This document shows positions 16,940 through 25,409 of a stretch of DNA of 54,233 nucleotides, piece by piece. The stretch is from JAJDIA01 sp031555145 (GTDB lineage Bacteria; Bacteroidota; Bacteroidia; Bacteroidales; Tannerellaceae): contig JAVBUR010000045.1 of the NCBI GenBank assembly GCA_031555145.1, positions 1 to 54,233 of the forward strand. The letters run 5' to 3'. The translations under genes were made by a program, and so were the position numbers. Position 1 is the stretch's first letter. Each line of letters starts with the position of its first letter. Below the pieces are notes generated by a model. The model was given only the letters and a program-made list of their open reading frames with translations, was not told the origin of the DNA and did not search any database.

Positions 16940-18136
16940 TTAGTCGGACACCCACCTGACAATCCTCCCACACGCCTGTCCGTCGCCGTAGGGATTGGAG
17001 GCGGTGCTCATTTGCCGGTAGGCGACGGGGTCGTCGAGGAGCAGGGAGGTTTCGGCAAGGATTTTATCATAGGCGGTACCGACCAACTTGACGGTGCCGG
17101 CGGCAACGGCTTCGGGGCGTTCGGTGGTATCACGCATCACAAGGACGGGCTTGCCCAGCCCGGGAGCTTCTTCCTGCACACCGCCGCTGTCAGTCAATAC
17201 AATGTAGGCATGCTGTATCAGGTATATGAAAGGAAGGTATTCGAGCGGCTCGATGAAGAACAGGTTGGGCAGGGGTTGGTCGCCGAACACTTCCCGTATC
17301 GGTTTACGTACGTTTGGGTTCAGATGCATCGGATAGGCAAAGTCCACGTGGGGATAAGCCGTAGACAACGTACGGAAAGCCTGGCAGATGCGGATGAAAC
17401 CTTCTCCGAAGTTTTCCCGCCGGTGGGCGGTGATCAGTACCAGGCGGCGGTCGACGTATCCGGTCGGCCGGTTACTATGTCCGGCTGATGGTTTGTGCCG
17501 TTCGGCTAACCGGGTGATATCGTAACCGGAAGCCTGAAGGGAAGCGGTCAGTTCGGCAGCCAATGATTGATCCTGCCGGATGCGGTTCACGACCCAATGA
17601 AGGGCATCAATCACGGTATTTCCTGTCACAAGGATACTTTCTTGTTTAACACCCTCATCCAACAGGTTTTGACAGCTTAGAGGCGTGGGAGAGAAATGAC
17701 AGGAAGCAACCCGCCCGGTGATCTGCCGGTTGATCTCTTCCGGCCACGGGCTGTAGATATCGTGCGTACGCAAACCGGCCTCAACATGTCCGACAGGAAT
17801 CCGTTGGTAGAAGGCAGCCAGGGCGGCGGCTGTAGAGGAAGTGGTATCGCCATGTACCAGTACCATATCCGGCCGGGAAGCGCTCAACACATCACGCATA
17901 CCCAGCAGCACACGGGAGGTAACATCGTATAAATCCTGTCCCTGCTTCATGATATCCAAATCATAGTCGGGGTGGATGCCAAAGAGGGACAACACTTGGT
18001 CGAGCATTTCACGATGCTGGCCGGTTACACACACAAGCGTTCTAAAACAGGTGGGATACTTTTTAAACTCGGTCACCAGAGGTGCCATTTTGATCGCTTC
18101 GGGACGAGTGCCAAAGACAAGCATGATCGTTTTCAT
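16940..18136 (-). CDS. wecB: UDP-N-acetylglucosamine 2-epimerase (non-hydrolysing)
   Basis: A 398-residue GT-B fold epimerase converting UDP-GlcNAc to UDP-ManNAc in the cytoplasm. Hallmarks: MLVFGTRPEAIKMAPLV at the N-terminus, CVTGQHREMLDQVL, VHGDTTSSTAAALAAFY (about 94-110), VGHVEAGLRTHDIYSPWPEE (about 115-134), TAHRRENFGE and the C-terminal LTDSGGVQEEAPGLGKPVLVMRDTTERPE. The length is normal and the end NPYGDGQACGRIV is intact, in contrast to the fragment at 15.6 kb. It heads the minus-strand locus; a near-consensus -7 (TACCTTTA, 18173-18180) lies 36 bp upstream. Its product likely feeds the dehydrogenase at 12.6 kb. Confidence 0.93.
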   Translation of the reverse strand: MKTIMLVFGTRPEAIKMAPLVTEFKKYPTCFRTLVCVTGQHREMLDQVLSLFGIHPDYDLDIMKQGQDLYDVTSRVLLGMRDVLSASRPDMVLVHGDTTSSTAAALAAFYQRIPVGHVEAGLRTHDIYSPWPEEINRQITGRVASCHFSPTPLSCQNLLDEGVKQESILVTGNTVIDALHWVVNRIRQDQSLAAELTASLQASGYDITRLAERHKPSAGHSNRPTGYVDRRLVLITAHRRENFGEGFIRICQAFRTLSTAYPHVDFAYPMHLNPNVRKPIREVFGDQPLPNLFFIEPLEYLPFIYLIQHAYIVLTDSGGVQEEAPGLGKPVLVMRDTTERPEAVAAGTVKLVGTAYDKILAETSLLLDDPVAYRQMSTASNPYGDGQACGRIVRWVSD

Positions 18137-18249
18137 ATTTAAGCAGGTTATTTGGTTTTGTTGCTATGGGCGTAAAGGTATTGTTTTTCCCTGAAAGGCG
18201 CAAGATAAGATCGATCTGTTTTCCGGCAGCCACTATTTTTACACACAAA

Positions 18250-18290
18250 GCCGCCGTGTTCTCACGAACATGGCGGCCTTTGTTTTTAAA
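18250..18290 (-). terminator. Hairpin terminator after the ABC permease pair
   Basis: GCCGCCGTGTTC (18250-18261) and GAACATGGCGGC (18266-18277) form a 12-bp stem with one G-T pair and a 4-base loop. It is T-rich on both sides (TTTGTTTTT on plus, TTTGTGTGTAAAAA on minus), so it could act in both directions. It lies between the permease genes and wecB and should stop minus-strand readthrough into the polysaccharide locus. Confidence 0.75.
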
Positions 18291-18344
18291 AACACTACGA
18301 GAGGTTTTGGTTTACGATAAAAGTTACTTGCTATTTATGTGATA

Positions 18345-19571
18345 TTATTCGTAATGCAGCGCTTCAGCCGGGGTAATTGTTGCGGCTTTATGGGCCGGGA
18401 TGTAGACGCTAATAAAGATGGCCAACAAGATGATGGCGGCGGTGATGGCAAAGCTGCACGCTACACGGAGGATTGTTACCGGCAGAGCTGTCACAAGCAG
18501 ATCCATGGCAACAATATTGAGGCAAATTGCCAGTGCGATGACGAGACAGATGGAGGTGAGCAGCAACGCCTCGCCGATCACAAACCCGAACAATCCCCCT
18601 TTGGTACTACCTAACGCAACACGTACGCCCAGTTCTCCGATGCGGCGCTTCATCCGGAAAGTGAATGTTCCGAAGATGGCCAACAGGATGTTGATCAGAA
18701 AAAAGGTGGCTCCCATGGCATAGAGCGACAGTTCGTTACTGACACGGGAATTATTGCTCTCACGCAACTTAGCGATCGGATTGAAGCTGCCGATATTGAA
18801 TCCGGTTCCGGGCAGGTAATGGACTACAAAATTGTCGAATGCAGGAGCGAATTCCACCTCGCCTGTTTTCGGCACACGAATCACCAGTTGGGGAATGCTC
18901 GGTTCTCTACTCTCACTGTTGAAAAACCCCAGGGGAATATACAAGGCCTGTTCCGGCTGATCAAAGTCATTACCTTTGATACCATCTACGACGCCTATGA
19001 TCCGGAAACTATCGGTTTCGCTTATACTGGATTTCATGTAACTGCCCATCACCGTGATGCCGAGCGCAGCAAAATCTTTCACCAAGTTTTCAGAAACTAC
19101 ACCTACATGCTCCTTGTTGGCCACTTCTTCCGGTGTAAACCAGCGTCCTTCCTTCAGTTGCAGAGAGAACATAGAGAAATAATTGTGATCCACAAAGCGG
19201 TTGTATACGTACGTTTTTGACTCCTGATCACCTATATTGACCTTTCCATTCCACATCCAGTTGGTATAGGGATAGGCATAGCCGGAGAGGGAATAATCCG
19301 ATACGCCCGGCAACCGGGAAATTTGCTGAACCATATGGTCGTAGCTTTCCCACAGGCTGTCGCCGGTCAGTGTATTATCACCCAGCCGGTCGATATGCAT
19401 GGCATAGGTGGCCGTTGCATCGGCGCCGTTCGGTATACTGTACAGGCGGGCATAGGTGACGGTAAAATCCACCACATAAAACAGCAGCACTGTCACAAAG
19501 CAGATAAACACACCCGGCAGGATATTCTGCCCGAACTGATTCTTCAATATCTTACACAATGAACGGATCAT
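18345..19571 (-). CDS. FtsX-like ABC transporter permease (MacB type)
   Basis: A 408-residue protein with one N-terminal helix (about 20-40), a large periplasmic MacB-PCD-like domain (about 45-270) and three C-terminal helices (about 283-400), the FtsX/MacB layout. FGTFTFRMKRRIGELGVRVALGSTKGG (about 313-339) is the conserved cytoplasmic coupling region. It overlaps the upstream permease gene by 4 bp (ATGA), so the two are translated together and probably form a heterodimer. No ATP-binding subunit is adjacent; it must be encoded elsewhere. MacB-type pairs drive periplasmic mechanotransmission, for export of peptides or lipoproteins; the substrate is unknown. Confidence 0.88.
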   Translation of the reverse strand: MIRSLCKILKNQFGQNILPGVFICFVTVLLFYVVDFTVTYARLYSIPNGADATATYAMHIDRLGDNTLTGDSLWESYDHMVQQISRLPGVSDYSLSGYAYPYTNWMWNGKVNIGDQESKTYVYNRFVDHNYFSMFSLQLKEGRWFTPEEVANKEHVGVVSENLVKDFAALGITVMGSYMKSSISETDSFRIIGVVDGIKGNDFDQPEQALYIPLGFFNSESREPSIPQLVIRVPKTGEVEFAPAFDNFVVHYLPGTGFNIGSFNPIAKLRESNNSRVSNELSLYAMGATFFLINILLAIFGTFTFRMKRRIGELGVRVALGSTKGGLFGFVIGEALLLTSICLVIALAICLNIVAMDLLVTALPVTILRVACSFAITAAIILLAIFISVYIPAHKAATITPAEALHYE

Positions 19572-20824
19572 ACTTCTCCTCCTTTCAATACTACGGCAAT
19601 ATTCTTCTTCGACAAACGCATGGCAGGCAGGATACCTGACAAGAAACTGATCAGGAAACAGACTACCAGAATGGCCAGTATAACCCGCCAGTCGGGCATC
19701 ATCAAATAGGAAGATGCATCCACATTCTCCTGATTCCAGCCAAACATCTGTATTTTGAAATGGTAGACACCCGCATAGGCCAACAACAGACTGGGAATGC
19801 CACCCAGTAGGGTGATTAGCAGGTTTTCGACCAGGTATTCTTTGACAATATCCATTCTGTTTGCCCCGAAAGCTTTCCGGACGGCGATTTCGCTATAACG
19901 ATCTTTGATGTTCGAGAAGCAGAGGATCGAGAGGCTGAATAAAGGAATGGTAAGCACGATCATGATCATAATCACCCAACGCAGGTAGAAGGCTGAGAGA
20001 TCCACATTACTGGCATTACCGGCAATCAGGAACTCCTCGCGATCGCGCGGGCCGGTGAGTTGGAGGGTATGTCCATCTTCTTCCAAATCCTTGTGTGAGG
20101 AATTATAGCGTTGCACGAATTCGTCCACTTCATCACATACAGCCTTCATTCCTGCCTTATCTTTACAGAGGAGGATGGCCGTGAAGGGACCTACCAGGTT
20201 ATTACGTTCGTTCACTGCAATCGTCTGCCAAGTATAAGGCATCCAGCAATTGGCGTAAGCTTCGCGACGGGTAGACCTCACATCCTTGACCACGCCGATG
20301 ACGCGAAACATTGTTCCGTTGATCTGAATCTCCTTGTCGATCGGATTACCTTCGGGAAAGAAAGAACCGCGTACCTTTTCATCGATCACCACCACCTTAC
20401 TACCGGCAGCAAACTCGGATTCGTTGAACGGCCGACCTTCTACAAACGTATATGTGTGTATCTTCCAGTAGTTCATATCGACACCTTTGGTGGAATAGAG
20501 ATTCGACTTCATGTCTTTCACCCGGAAGAAGGAACTTTGGGTGATAAACGACACCATCTCCGGCGTCTTGAGCGGTCGAATGTAGTTTTCACATAAATAC
20601 GGCGATAACCAGCCGTTCCACATACCGCCTGTGCCAAATTTTTTTGCAGCCATGGTGATATAAAGCGTACGGTCTATTTTATCCTCCGGATATTCCGGCT
20701 TAGTGTAGGTGACATAGACGATCACTATCATCATCACCATCGCTACCGACAGGGCGGTACAACAGAGAGCGATAAAGAGTTGCAACTTGTCGCGTGCAGC
20801 AAAAATGTTCAGTATCTTCCTCAT
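19568..20824 (-). CDS. FtsX-like ABC transporter permease (MacB type)
   Basis: A 418-residue partner of the next gene with the same topology: helix at about 15-37, periplasmic domain to about 280, then three helices. SNIKDRYSEIAVRKAFGANRMDIVKEYLVENLLI (about 305-338) is the FtsX coupling segment, and the end PAMRLSKKNIAVVLKGGEV is typical of Bacteroidales members. The two permeases share fold but little sequence, consistent with an asymmetric dimer. The 147 bp upstream contain no clear -7 box. The gene follows the PIG-L gene on the same strand. Confidence 0.88.
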   Translation of the reverse strand: MRKILNIFAARDKLQLFIALCCTALSVAMVMMIVIVYVTYTKPEYPEDKIDRTLYITMAAKKFGTGGMWNGWLSPYLCENYIRPLKTPEMVSFITQSSFFRVKDMKSNLYSTKGVDMNYWKIHTYTFVEGRPFNESEFAAGSKVVVIDEKVRGSFFPEGNPIDKEIQINGTMFRVIGVVKDVRSTRREAYANCWMPYTWQTIAVNERNNLVGPFTAILLCKDKAGMKAVCDEVDEFVQRYNSSHKDLEEDGHTLQLTGPRDREEFLIAGNASNVDLSAFYLRWVIMIMIVLTIPLFSLSILCFSNIKDRYSEIAVRKAFGANRMDIVKEYLVENLLITLLGGIPSLLLAYAGVYHFKIQMFGWNQENVDASSYLMMPDWRVILAILVVCFLISFLSGILPAMRLSKKNIAVVLKGGEV

Positions 20825-20971
20825 AGATCTTACAGTTCATTTTGTTTGCTGTACAAGAAACAAATTGCATACCAAAAAGTTAATAACTTGGCATATAATA
20901 TATTACACCCTAACAACCTGTTCATTATCGAACACTTTGTTCGGTTTTAGCGCTTTTGATACAGCCTCTTG

Positions 20972-21856
20972 CTATTTCGGGAGCATCGGAAAGAGTTGCT
21001 TGATACGCTCGGCGGAAGGCGTGCTGCCGTATTCGCAGATCTCGAATGATTCGAAATAACGGCTGTCCTTCAATTGATCGGCGGTATACCACTTCAGTGC
21101 CGGCTCGGCATAACGGGGAGCCTGGTTGCGGGAGAGATAGCGTTCGGCGATGTACTTGCGTTTGCCTTCCTTATCGGCGGGCATATCTTTGGCATACCCA
21201 TTGTTCCAGGGAAGCCATTCAAATACCTGCGACTCATGGGCACAGATGGCATCTGCCTTCTGCTGTACCACCGAGGTAATATCGACAACAATATCCGGCG
21301 AGAAGGGATTGGGTTTCCGGAAACGGTCGGGCATATACAAGAAAACCACCGGTTTCATCAACGCTTTGCCTCCGGGCACCATCAGGGGAACAGAGATCAT
21401 ATAGGCGGCATCCTGTACAATCTGGGAGGTATAACGATGATCAGGATGGTAATCGTTCGGGCGGTGGGTGATCACAATATCAGCTTCCCAGTCGCATATT
21501 TGGCGGATCACAGTCATCCGGTTTTCAAGTGTAGGCATCAACTCGCCGTCGTTATTCCCCAGGTGGATATACTCGATACCCAGGATACGGGCGGAGGCGG
21601 CCATTTCTTTCTCGCGTCGGGCTTGCAAATCGGCAGGTTTCATTTCATGATGTCCTTTGTTGCCGTTGGTCAGTGAAACGAATTTCACCTGGTGACCCAT
21701 TTGGGAGAACAGGGCAGCGATCCCGCCGGCATTGATATCGCAGTCGTCAGGATGGGCGCCAAAGACAATCACACGGATCGGTTCGTCTGCACACACGGCA
21801 GAGACAGAAAAAAACAGGGATGCCAATACGAGGGCAGCAGTAGTGAGTAGTTTCAT
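20972..21856 (-). CDS. Secreted PIG-L family deacetylase
   Basis: A 294-residue protein with an N-terminal signal peptide (MKLLTTAALVLASLFFSVSAVCA). The metal-binding motifs of the LmbE/PIG-L family (PF02585) are present: AHPDDCDIN (about 34-42) and HRPNDYHPDHR (about 132-142), with the third histidine probably in AHESQVF near 223. Family members remove N-acetyl groups from GlcNAc-containing substrates; the signal peptide places this one in the periplasm or outside, so the substrate is likely a glycan or glycoside, not a lipid precursor. It diverges from the O-acetyltransferase gene, with both promoters in an 82-bp gap. Confidence 0.88.
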   Translation of the reverse strand: MKLLTTAALVLASLFFSVSAVCADEPIRVIVFGAHPDDCDINAGGIAALFSQMGHQVKFVSLTNGNKGHHEMKPADLQARREKEMAASARILGIEYIHLGNNDGELMPTLENRMTVIRQICDWEADIVITHRPNDYHPDHRYTSQIVQDAAYMISVPLMVPGGKALMKPVVFLYMPDRFRKPNPFSPDIVVDITSVVQQKADAICAHESQVFEWLPWNNGYAKDMPADKEGKRKYIAERYLSRNQAPRYAEPALKWYTADQLKDSRYFESFEICEYGSTPSAERIKQLFPMLPK

Positions 21857-21883
21857 ACGTATTATAGATTAGATGATTATTCG

Positions 21884-21911
21884 CAAATATACGATAAAAA
21901 GCATATATTTG
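21884..21911. promoter_or_regulatory. Back-to-back divergent promoters
   Basis: CAAATATA (21884-21891) is a perfect TATATTTG -7 box for the deacetylase on the minus strand; TATATTTG (21904-21911) is the same box for the acetyltransferase on the plus strand. The boxes are 12 nt apart, so each polymerase would cover the other's upstream region and the two genes should compete. Neither side has a clear TTTG -33. Confidence 0.6.
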
Positions 21912-21938
21912 CCGGAAGGACTTCATATTCCCACTTCT

Positions 21939-22520
21939 ATGAAAAGTGAAAAAGAAAAAATGCTGGCCGGTGAGCTTTACAATGCCGGCGACGAAGAACT
22001 GATCGCCCGTTGGCACCTCGCCAAAAAGTTGACCCGTGCCTACAACCAGGCCGATTCGACGGATCAGGAACTGTTGAACCGCCTCCTGACCGAACTGCTC
22101 GGCACAAAGGGAGAGAACCTCTGGATCACCGCTCCTTTCTTTGTCGATTACGGCGAACATATCCATATCGGCAACAACTGCGAGATCAACACCAACTGTG
22201 TCTTCCTGGACTGCAACCGTATCACTATCGGCGATAACTCGGGTTTCGGCCCCGCCGTACAGATCTATACCGTCGGCCATCCGGTGAACCCGGCAGAGCG
22301 CCTGGCGAAGAAGGTTGACGGAGCGTTCACGTTCTGGAATACGTCCAGCGCTCCGGTCACCATCGGTAAAAATGTATGGGTCGGCGGAAGATCGGTGATC
22401 CTGCCGGGAGTCACCATCGGCGACAATACTACGATCGGCGCCGGCAGTGTAGTGACCCGTTCCATTCCTGCCAATTGCCTGGCTGTAGGTAATCCCTGCA
22501 AAGTGATCCGGGAATTATAA
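21939..22520 (+). CDS. maa: Maltose/galactoside O-acetyltransferase
   Basis: A 193-residue left-handed beta-helix acetyltransferase. The N-terminal maltose-acetyltransferase segment (EKEKMLAGELYNAGDEELIARWHLAKKLTRAYN) is followed by hexapeptide repeats: PFFVDYGEHIHIGNNCEINTNCVFLDCNRITIGDN (about 64-98), the catalytic histidine in YTVGHPVNPAER (about 109-120), and WVGGRSVILPGVTIGDNTTIGAGSVVTRSIP. It transfers acetyl from acetyl-CoA to sugars. MKSEKEK at 21939 is the start, because the in-frame ATG 66 bp upstream lies in the promoter. Substrate could be maltose/glucose or a different sugar; the symbol follows the family. Confidence 0.88.
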   Translation: MKSEKEKMLAGELYNAGDEELIARWHLAKKLTRAYNQADSTDQELLNRLLTELLGTKGENLWITAPFFVDYGEHIHIGNNCEINTNCVFLDCNRITIGDNSGFGPAVQIYTVGHPVNPAERLAKKVDGAFTFWNTSSAPVTIGKNVWVGGRSVILPGVTIGDNTTIGAGSVVTRSIPANCLAVGNPCKVIREL

Positions 22521-22554
22521 AGAAATGATAAGGCTGTGTCATACACCAAACAAA

Positions 22555-24858
22555 TCAGAAGCTGACCTTCACGCCACCAAACCAACTGCGTGGCAGGGCA
22601 GGGCCATAGATATAGGCAGCATCGCGGTCCGGGCCCTGATCGAAATCAGACTGGTAAGCGTTGAACAGGTTTTGTACACCGGCGCTTACTTCCAGTTTGG
22701 CTTCTTTGTACAAAGGGAAGAGATAGGCCAATTTGATGTTCATATCGAAGAAATCAGGCGTCCGTACCAACACATCTTTAGCAATGTACCCTGCCAAATG
22801 CTGCACATACATCGGGCCGGTATAGGTGCCGGACAGAGACGCCGTCAGCCGCTTCAACGGAGTGAGTGTAGACGTGAAATAACCATAGGCATCCGGTGTA
22901 CGGAACATTTCCGTTGAAGGGGACACCGACGCATCGTCGCTCCACTTCTCCGCTTCCTTGTACCGGCTACGCTGGAAAGTGAAACCCGCCTGCAACTGTA
23001 GCCAGGAGGTAAGCACCGAACGACCTTCCAACGACAGCCCCATGACCCGGGCACCGCTGCCATTACGGCGTTCACGGATCAGGTTGCCCTGGGCATCTTG
23101 GCCGATATCTTCGAGCACAAACACATTCTTCAGGTCTGTATAAAACCCTTCGACCAGCAGGTTCAACTGAACGCCGCCCAAACGATGGTAGTAATCGACC
23201 GAGGCACTCAGGCTTTGCGACGTTTCTTCTTTCAGGTTAGGATCACGCTGGATAAGTGCCACATCACCACCGACAGCTGAGATATGCAGGTCCTCGTCGA
23301 ACACTTGCGGCGCCCGGAAGCCGCCGGAATAGCTGGCGCGGATATTGATGTCTTCGATCGGGTTAAAACGAATATTGGCTCGTGGACTGAACACCACATG
23401 GTCGAGCATATTATGTTTGTCCAACCGGCCTCCGACCAGCAGGCTCCATTGCTTATTCTTCCATTCGTTCTGCAGGAAAGCGCTTTCGATATGGACGGTC
23501 TGGTCGGTAAACCGGTTGTAGCCCGGCATACGGTCTTCCAGGTGATCATAGTTGTATTCCATCCCCACAGTCAGATCGGCGGGCATAAACAAGAGGCGGT
23601 CAAAGCTGTAGGCATATTGTACGCCTCCCATGGCGGTCAGGTCGGTCGTCTTCCCGTAAGCATTCGGATCCTGCCCGGTACCATAATAACTATCGCGATC
23701 GGTATACTGGGCGGAGGCAAAGAGGTTCAAGCGATGCTTATAGTCGGATGAAAAGAGATCGAATTTCAGTCCGCCGCCATCGATGGCATGTTCCAGTTGT
23801 TCGGCAATATCGGCCTGAAAGGGAGGAAGTTCCAGTTTATTCCCTCCCCGGCGAAATTCTCCGAGATGGTGATATTCAAACGTCAATTTGGAATACATAC
23901 CTGTCTTTATAAACGAACGGAAACCGACAGTCTGGTTCTTCAGCCGGGGTAATTCCGTATAACCGTCGCCATCGGCATCATAGCCTGCACGGGAACGGCT
24001 TTGGCCAAACAGGTACAAACCCATTTTGCCATTCTCGGTAACCAACGAGGCGTTCATGGTGGCATGATGATCCAGGTCATCTTTCCCACCGAGCGACATC
24101 AGTGTATAGGCCACTTCGCCCGAATTGCGCAAAGGCTCTTTGGTAATAATGTTGATCGTTCCTGCAATGGCCGACGAACCGAACAAAGCCGATCCGCCAC
24201 CACGCATCACTTCCACCCGTTCGATCATATTGGCCGGGATCTGTTCCAATCCATATACGCCGGCCAGGGCACTGAAGATCGGACGTGAGTCGATCAGTAT
24301 CTGGGTATAGGGGCCGTCGAGCCCGTTGATACGTACCTGTTGGAAACCGCAGTTCTGGCAATTCGTTTCGACCCGTACGCCCGGTTGGAAGTTCAGCCCT
24401 TGCCCCAGCGTAACCGAGTTGGTAGTCGCAAACACTTTCCCTTCGAGCACATTCACCAGTGAAGGCGCCATACGGCGGGTTGTCTCACCCCGGTTGGCGG
24501 TTACTACTACCCCATCGAGTGCGATACGGTCTTCTTCGATCTCAACGTTCAGCTCAAGGGTTTTGCCTTTTTCCAACTTCACTTCCTGTTCCACCGTTTT
24601 ATAACCCAGCGATTTCACCACCAGGGTGAATGTCCCTTCGGGCAGGTTTTTCAGGAAATAATGACCGGAGGCGTCGGTGGCCGTGCCTATGGTAGTCCCT
24701 TTCAGCAGTACGCTGATAAATGCCAGGTGTTCTTTCGTATCCTTATCCAGGATATGGCCGAATATATTCGCATCAGAGTCTTTTTGCGGGGTGGTTGCCT
24801 GTATGTTCCCAATGGATATGAACATATACAGGCTAATCATCAGGAATAGTCTGTTCAT
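22555..24858 (-). CDS. TonB-dependent outer-membrane receptor
   Basis: A 767-residue receptor. Signal peptide (about 1-21); carboxypeptidase-like regulatory domain (about 30-115, GHILDKDTKEHLAFISVLLKGTTIGTATDASGHYFL); plug domain (about 117-235) with INGLDGPYTQILIDSRPIFS and VEVMRGGGSALFGSSAIAGTINIITKEP; 22-strand barrel ending in the typical aromatic SWFGGVKVSF. A Cys-x-x-Cys (NCQNCG) lies in the plug. It is not next to a SusD gene, so it resembles siderophore, heme or cobalamin receptors more than glycan SusC proteins. Ligand unknown. The gene converges with the acetyltransferase. Confidence 0.9.
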   Translation of the reverse strand: MNRLFLMISLYMFISIGNIQATTPQKDSDANIFGHILDKDTKEHLAFISVLLKGTTIGTATDASGHYFLKNLPEGTFTLVVKSLGYKTVEQEVKLEKGKTLELNVEIEEDRIALDGVVVTANRGETTRRMAPSLVNVLEGKVFATTNSVTLGQGLNFQPGVRVETNCQNCGFQQVRINGLDGPYTQILIDSRPIFSALAGVYGLEQIPANMIERVEVMRGGGSALFGSSAIAGTINIITKEPLRNSGEVAYTLMSLGGKDDLDHHATMNASLVTENGKMGLYLFGQSRSRAGYDADGDGYTELPRLKNQTVGFRSFIKTGMYSKLTFEYHHLGEFRRGGNKLELPPFQADIAEQLEHAIDGGGLKFDLFSSDYKHRLNLFASAQYTDRDSYYGTGQDPNAYGKTTDLTAMGGVQYAYSFDRLLFMPADLTVGMEYNYDHLEDRMPGYNRFTDQTVHIESAFLQNEWKNKQWSLLVGGRLDKHNMLDHVVFSPRANIRFNPIEDINIRASYSGGFRAPQVFDEDLHISAVGGDVALIQRDPNLKEETSQSLSASVDYYHRLGGVQLNLLVEGFYTDLKNVFVLEDIGQDAQGNLIRERRNGSGARVMGLSLEGRSVLTSWLQLQAGFTFQRSRYKEAEKWSDDASVSPSTEMFRTPDAYGYFTSTLTPLKRLTASLSGTYTGPMYVQHLAGYIAKDVLVRTPDFFDMNIKLAYLFPLYKEAKLEVSAGVQNLFNAYQSDFDQGPDRDAAYIYGPALPRSWFGGVKVSF

Positions 24859-24934
24859 GTATTTTTTGTTTTAGTCTCTATAGTTAGTAACAATTATTAG
24901 ATGAAATATCCGACTTCCCATTCTTTTTTCCGCT

Positions 24935-24942
24935 TATATTTG
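24935..24942 (+). promoter_or_regulatory. -7 box for the PNPOx-like gene
   Basis: TATATTTG, a full match, 29 bp upstream of the ATG at 24972. The usual TTTG at -33 is replaced by a T-run (TTCTTTTTT). Confidence 0.55.
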
Positions 24943-24971
24943 CAGAAAATCTTTAATTCTCAAGAATCGCT

Positions 24972-25394
24972 ATGGACGAAATGGACGAACTATTAGAATT
25001 TCTCGCAAAGTGCGATACCTTCTATGTTGCAACAATGGACGAAAACAACCAGCCACGCGTACGCCCCTTCAATTTTGTAATGGAATGGGATGATAAGCTG
25101 GCATTCGGCACCGGCAAGCACAAGAGCTTCTTCAAGCAATTGGAAAAGAACCCGAAGATTGAAATTTGTGCGTACGAACCTAAGACCAGTGTTTGGCTTC
25201 GCATCTGGGGAGAGACCCGGTTTGTGGAAGACAAAGACGCCTACCAGCAGATGTTCGAGATACAACCTGAACTGGAAGCGGTCTATCAGTCGGTAGATAG
25301 TCCCCTGATTTGTTGTTTCGTTATTGACAAAGGCGAAGCCGGATTCTATTCCTACGAATCCATGAACAAGCCGTACAAGTCAATACAGCTTTAG
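24972..25394 (+). CDS. Pyridoxamine 5'-phosphate oxidase-like flavoprotein
   Basis: A 140-residue single-domain protein of the split-barrel FMN-binding fold: FLAKCDTFYVATMDENNQPRVRPFNFVMEWDDKLAFGTGKHKSFFKQLEKNPKIEICAY (about 8-66) matches the general PNPOx family (PF01243). The protein is about two-thirds the length of PdxH and lacks its C-terminal dimerisation domain, so it is not the vitamin B6 enzyme. Small members bind FMN, F420 or heme and reduce unknown substrates. It stands alone, convergent with the GH3 gene with 15 bp between stops. Confidence 0.88.
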   Translation: MDEMDELLEFLAKCDTFYVATMDENNQPRVRPFNFVMEWDDKLAFGTGKHKSFFKQLEKNPKIEICAYEPKTSVWLRIWGETRFVEDKDAYQQMFEIQPELEAVYQSVDSPLICCFVIDKGEAGFYSYESMNKPYKSIQL

Positions 25395-25409
25395 TCGGCT
25401 TATAGCCTG

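Noticed and set aside
15195..17000. Insertion sequence or integrase carrying the hip module
   Set aside because: No transposase, integrase or terminal inverted repeats were seen around the module.
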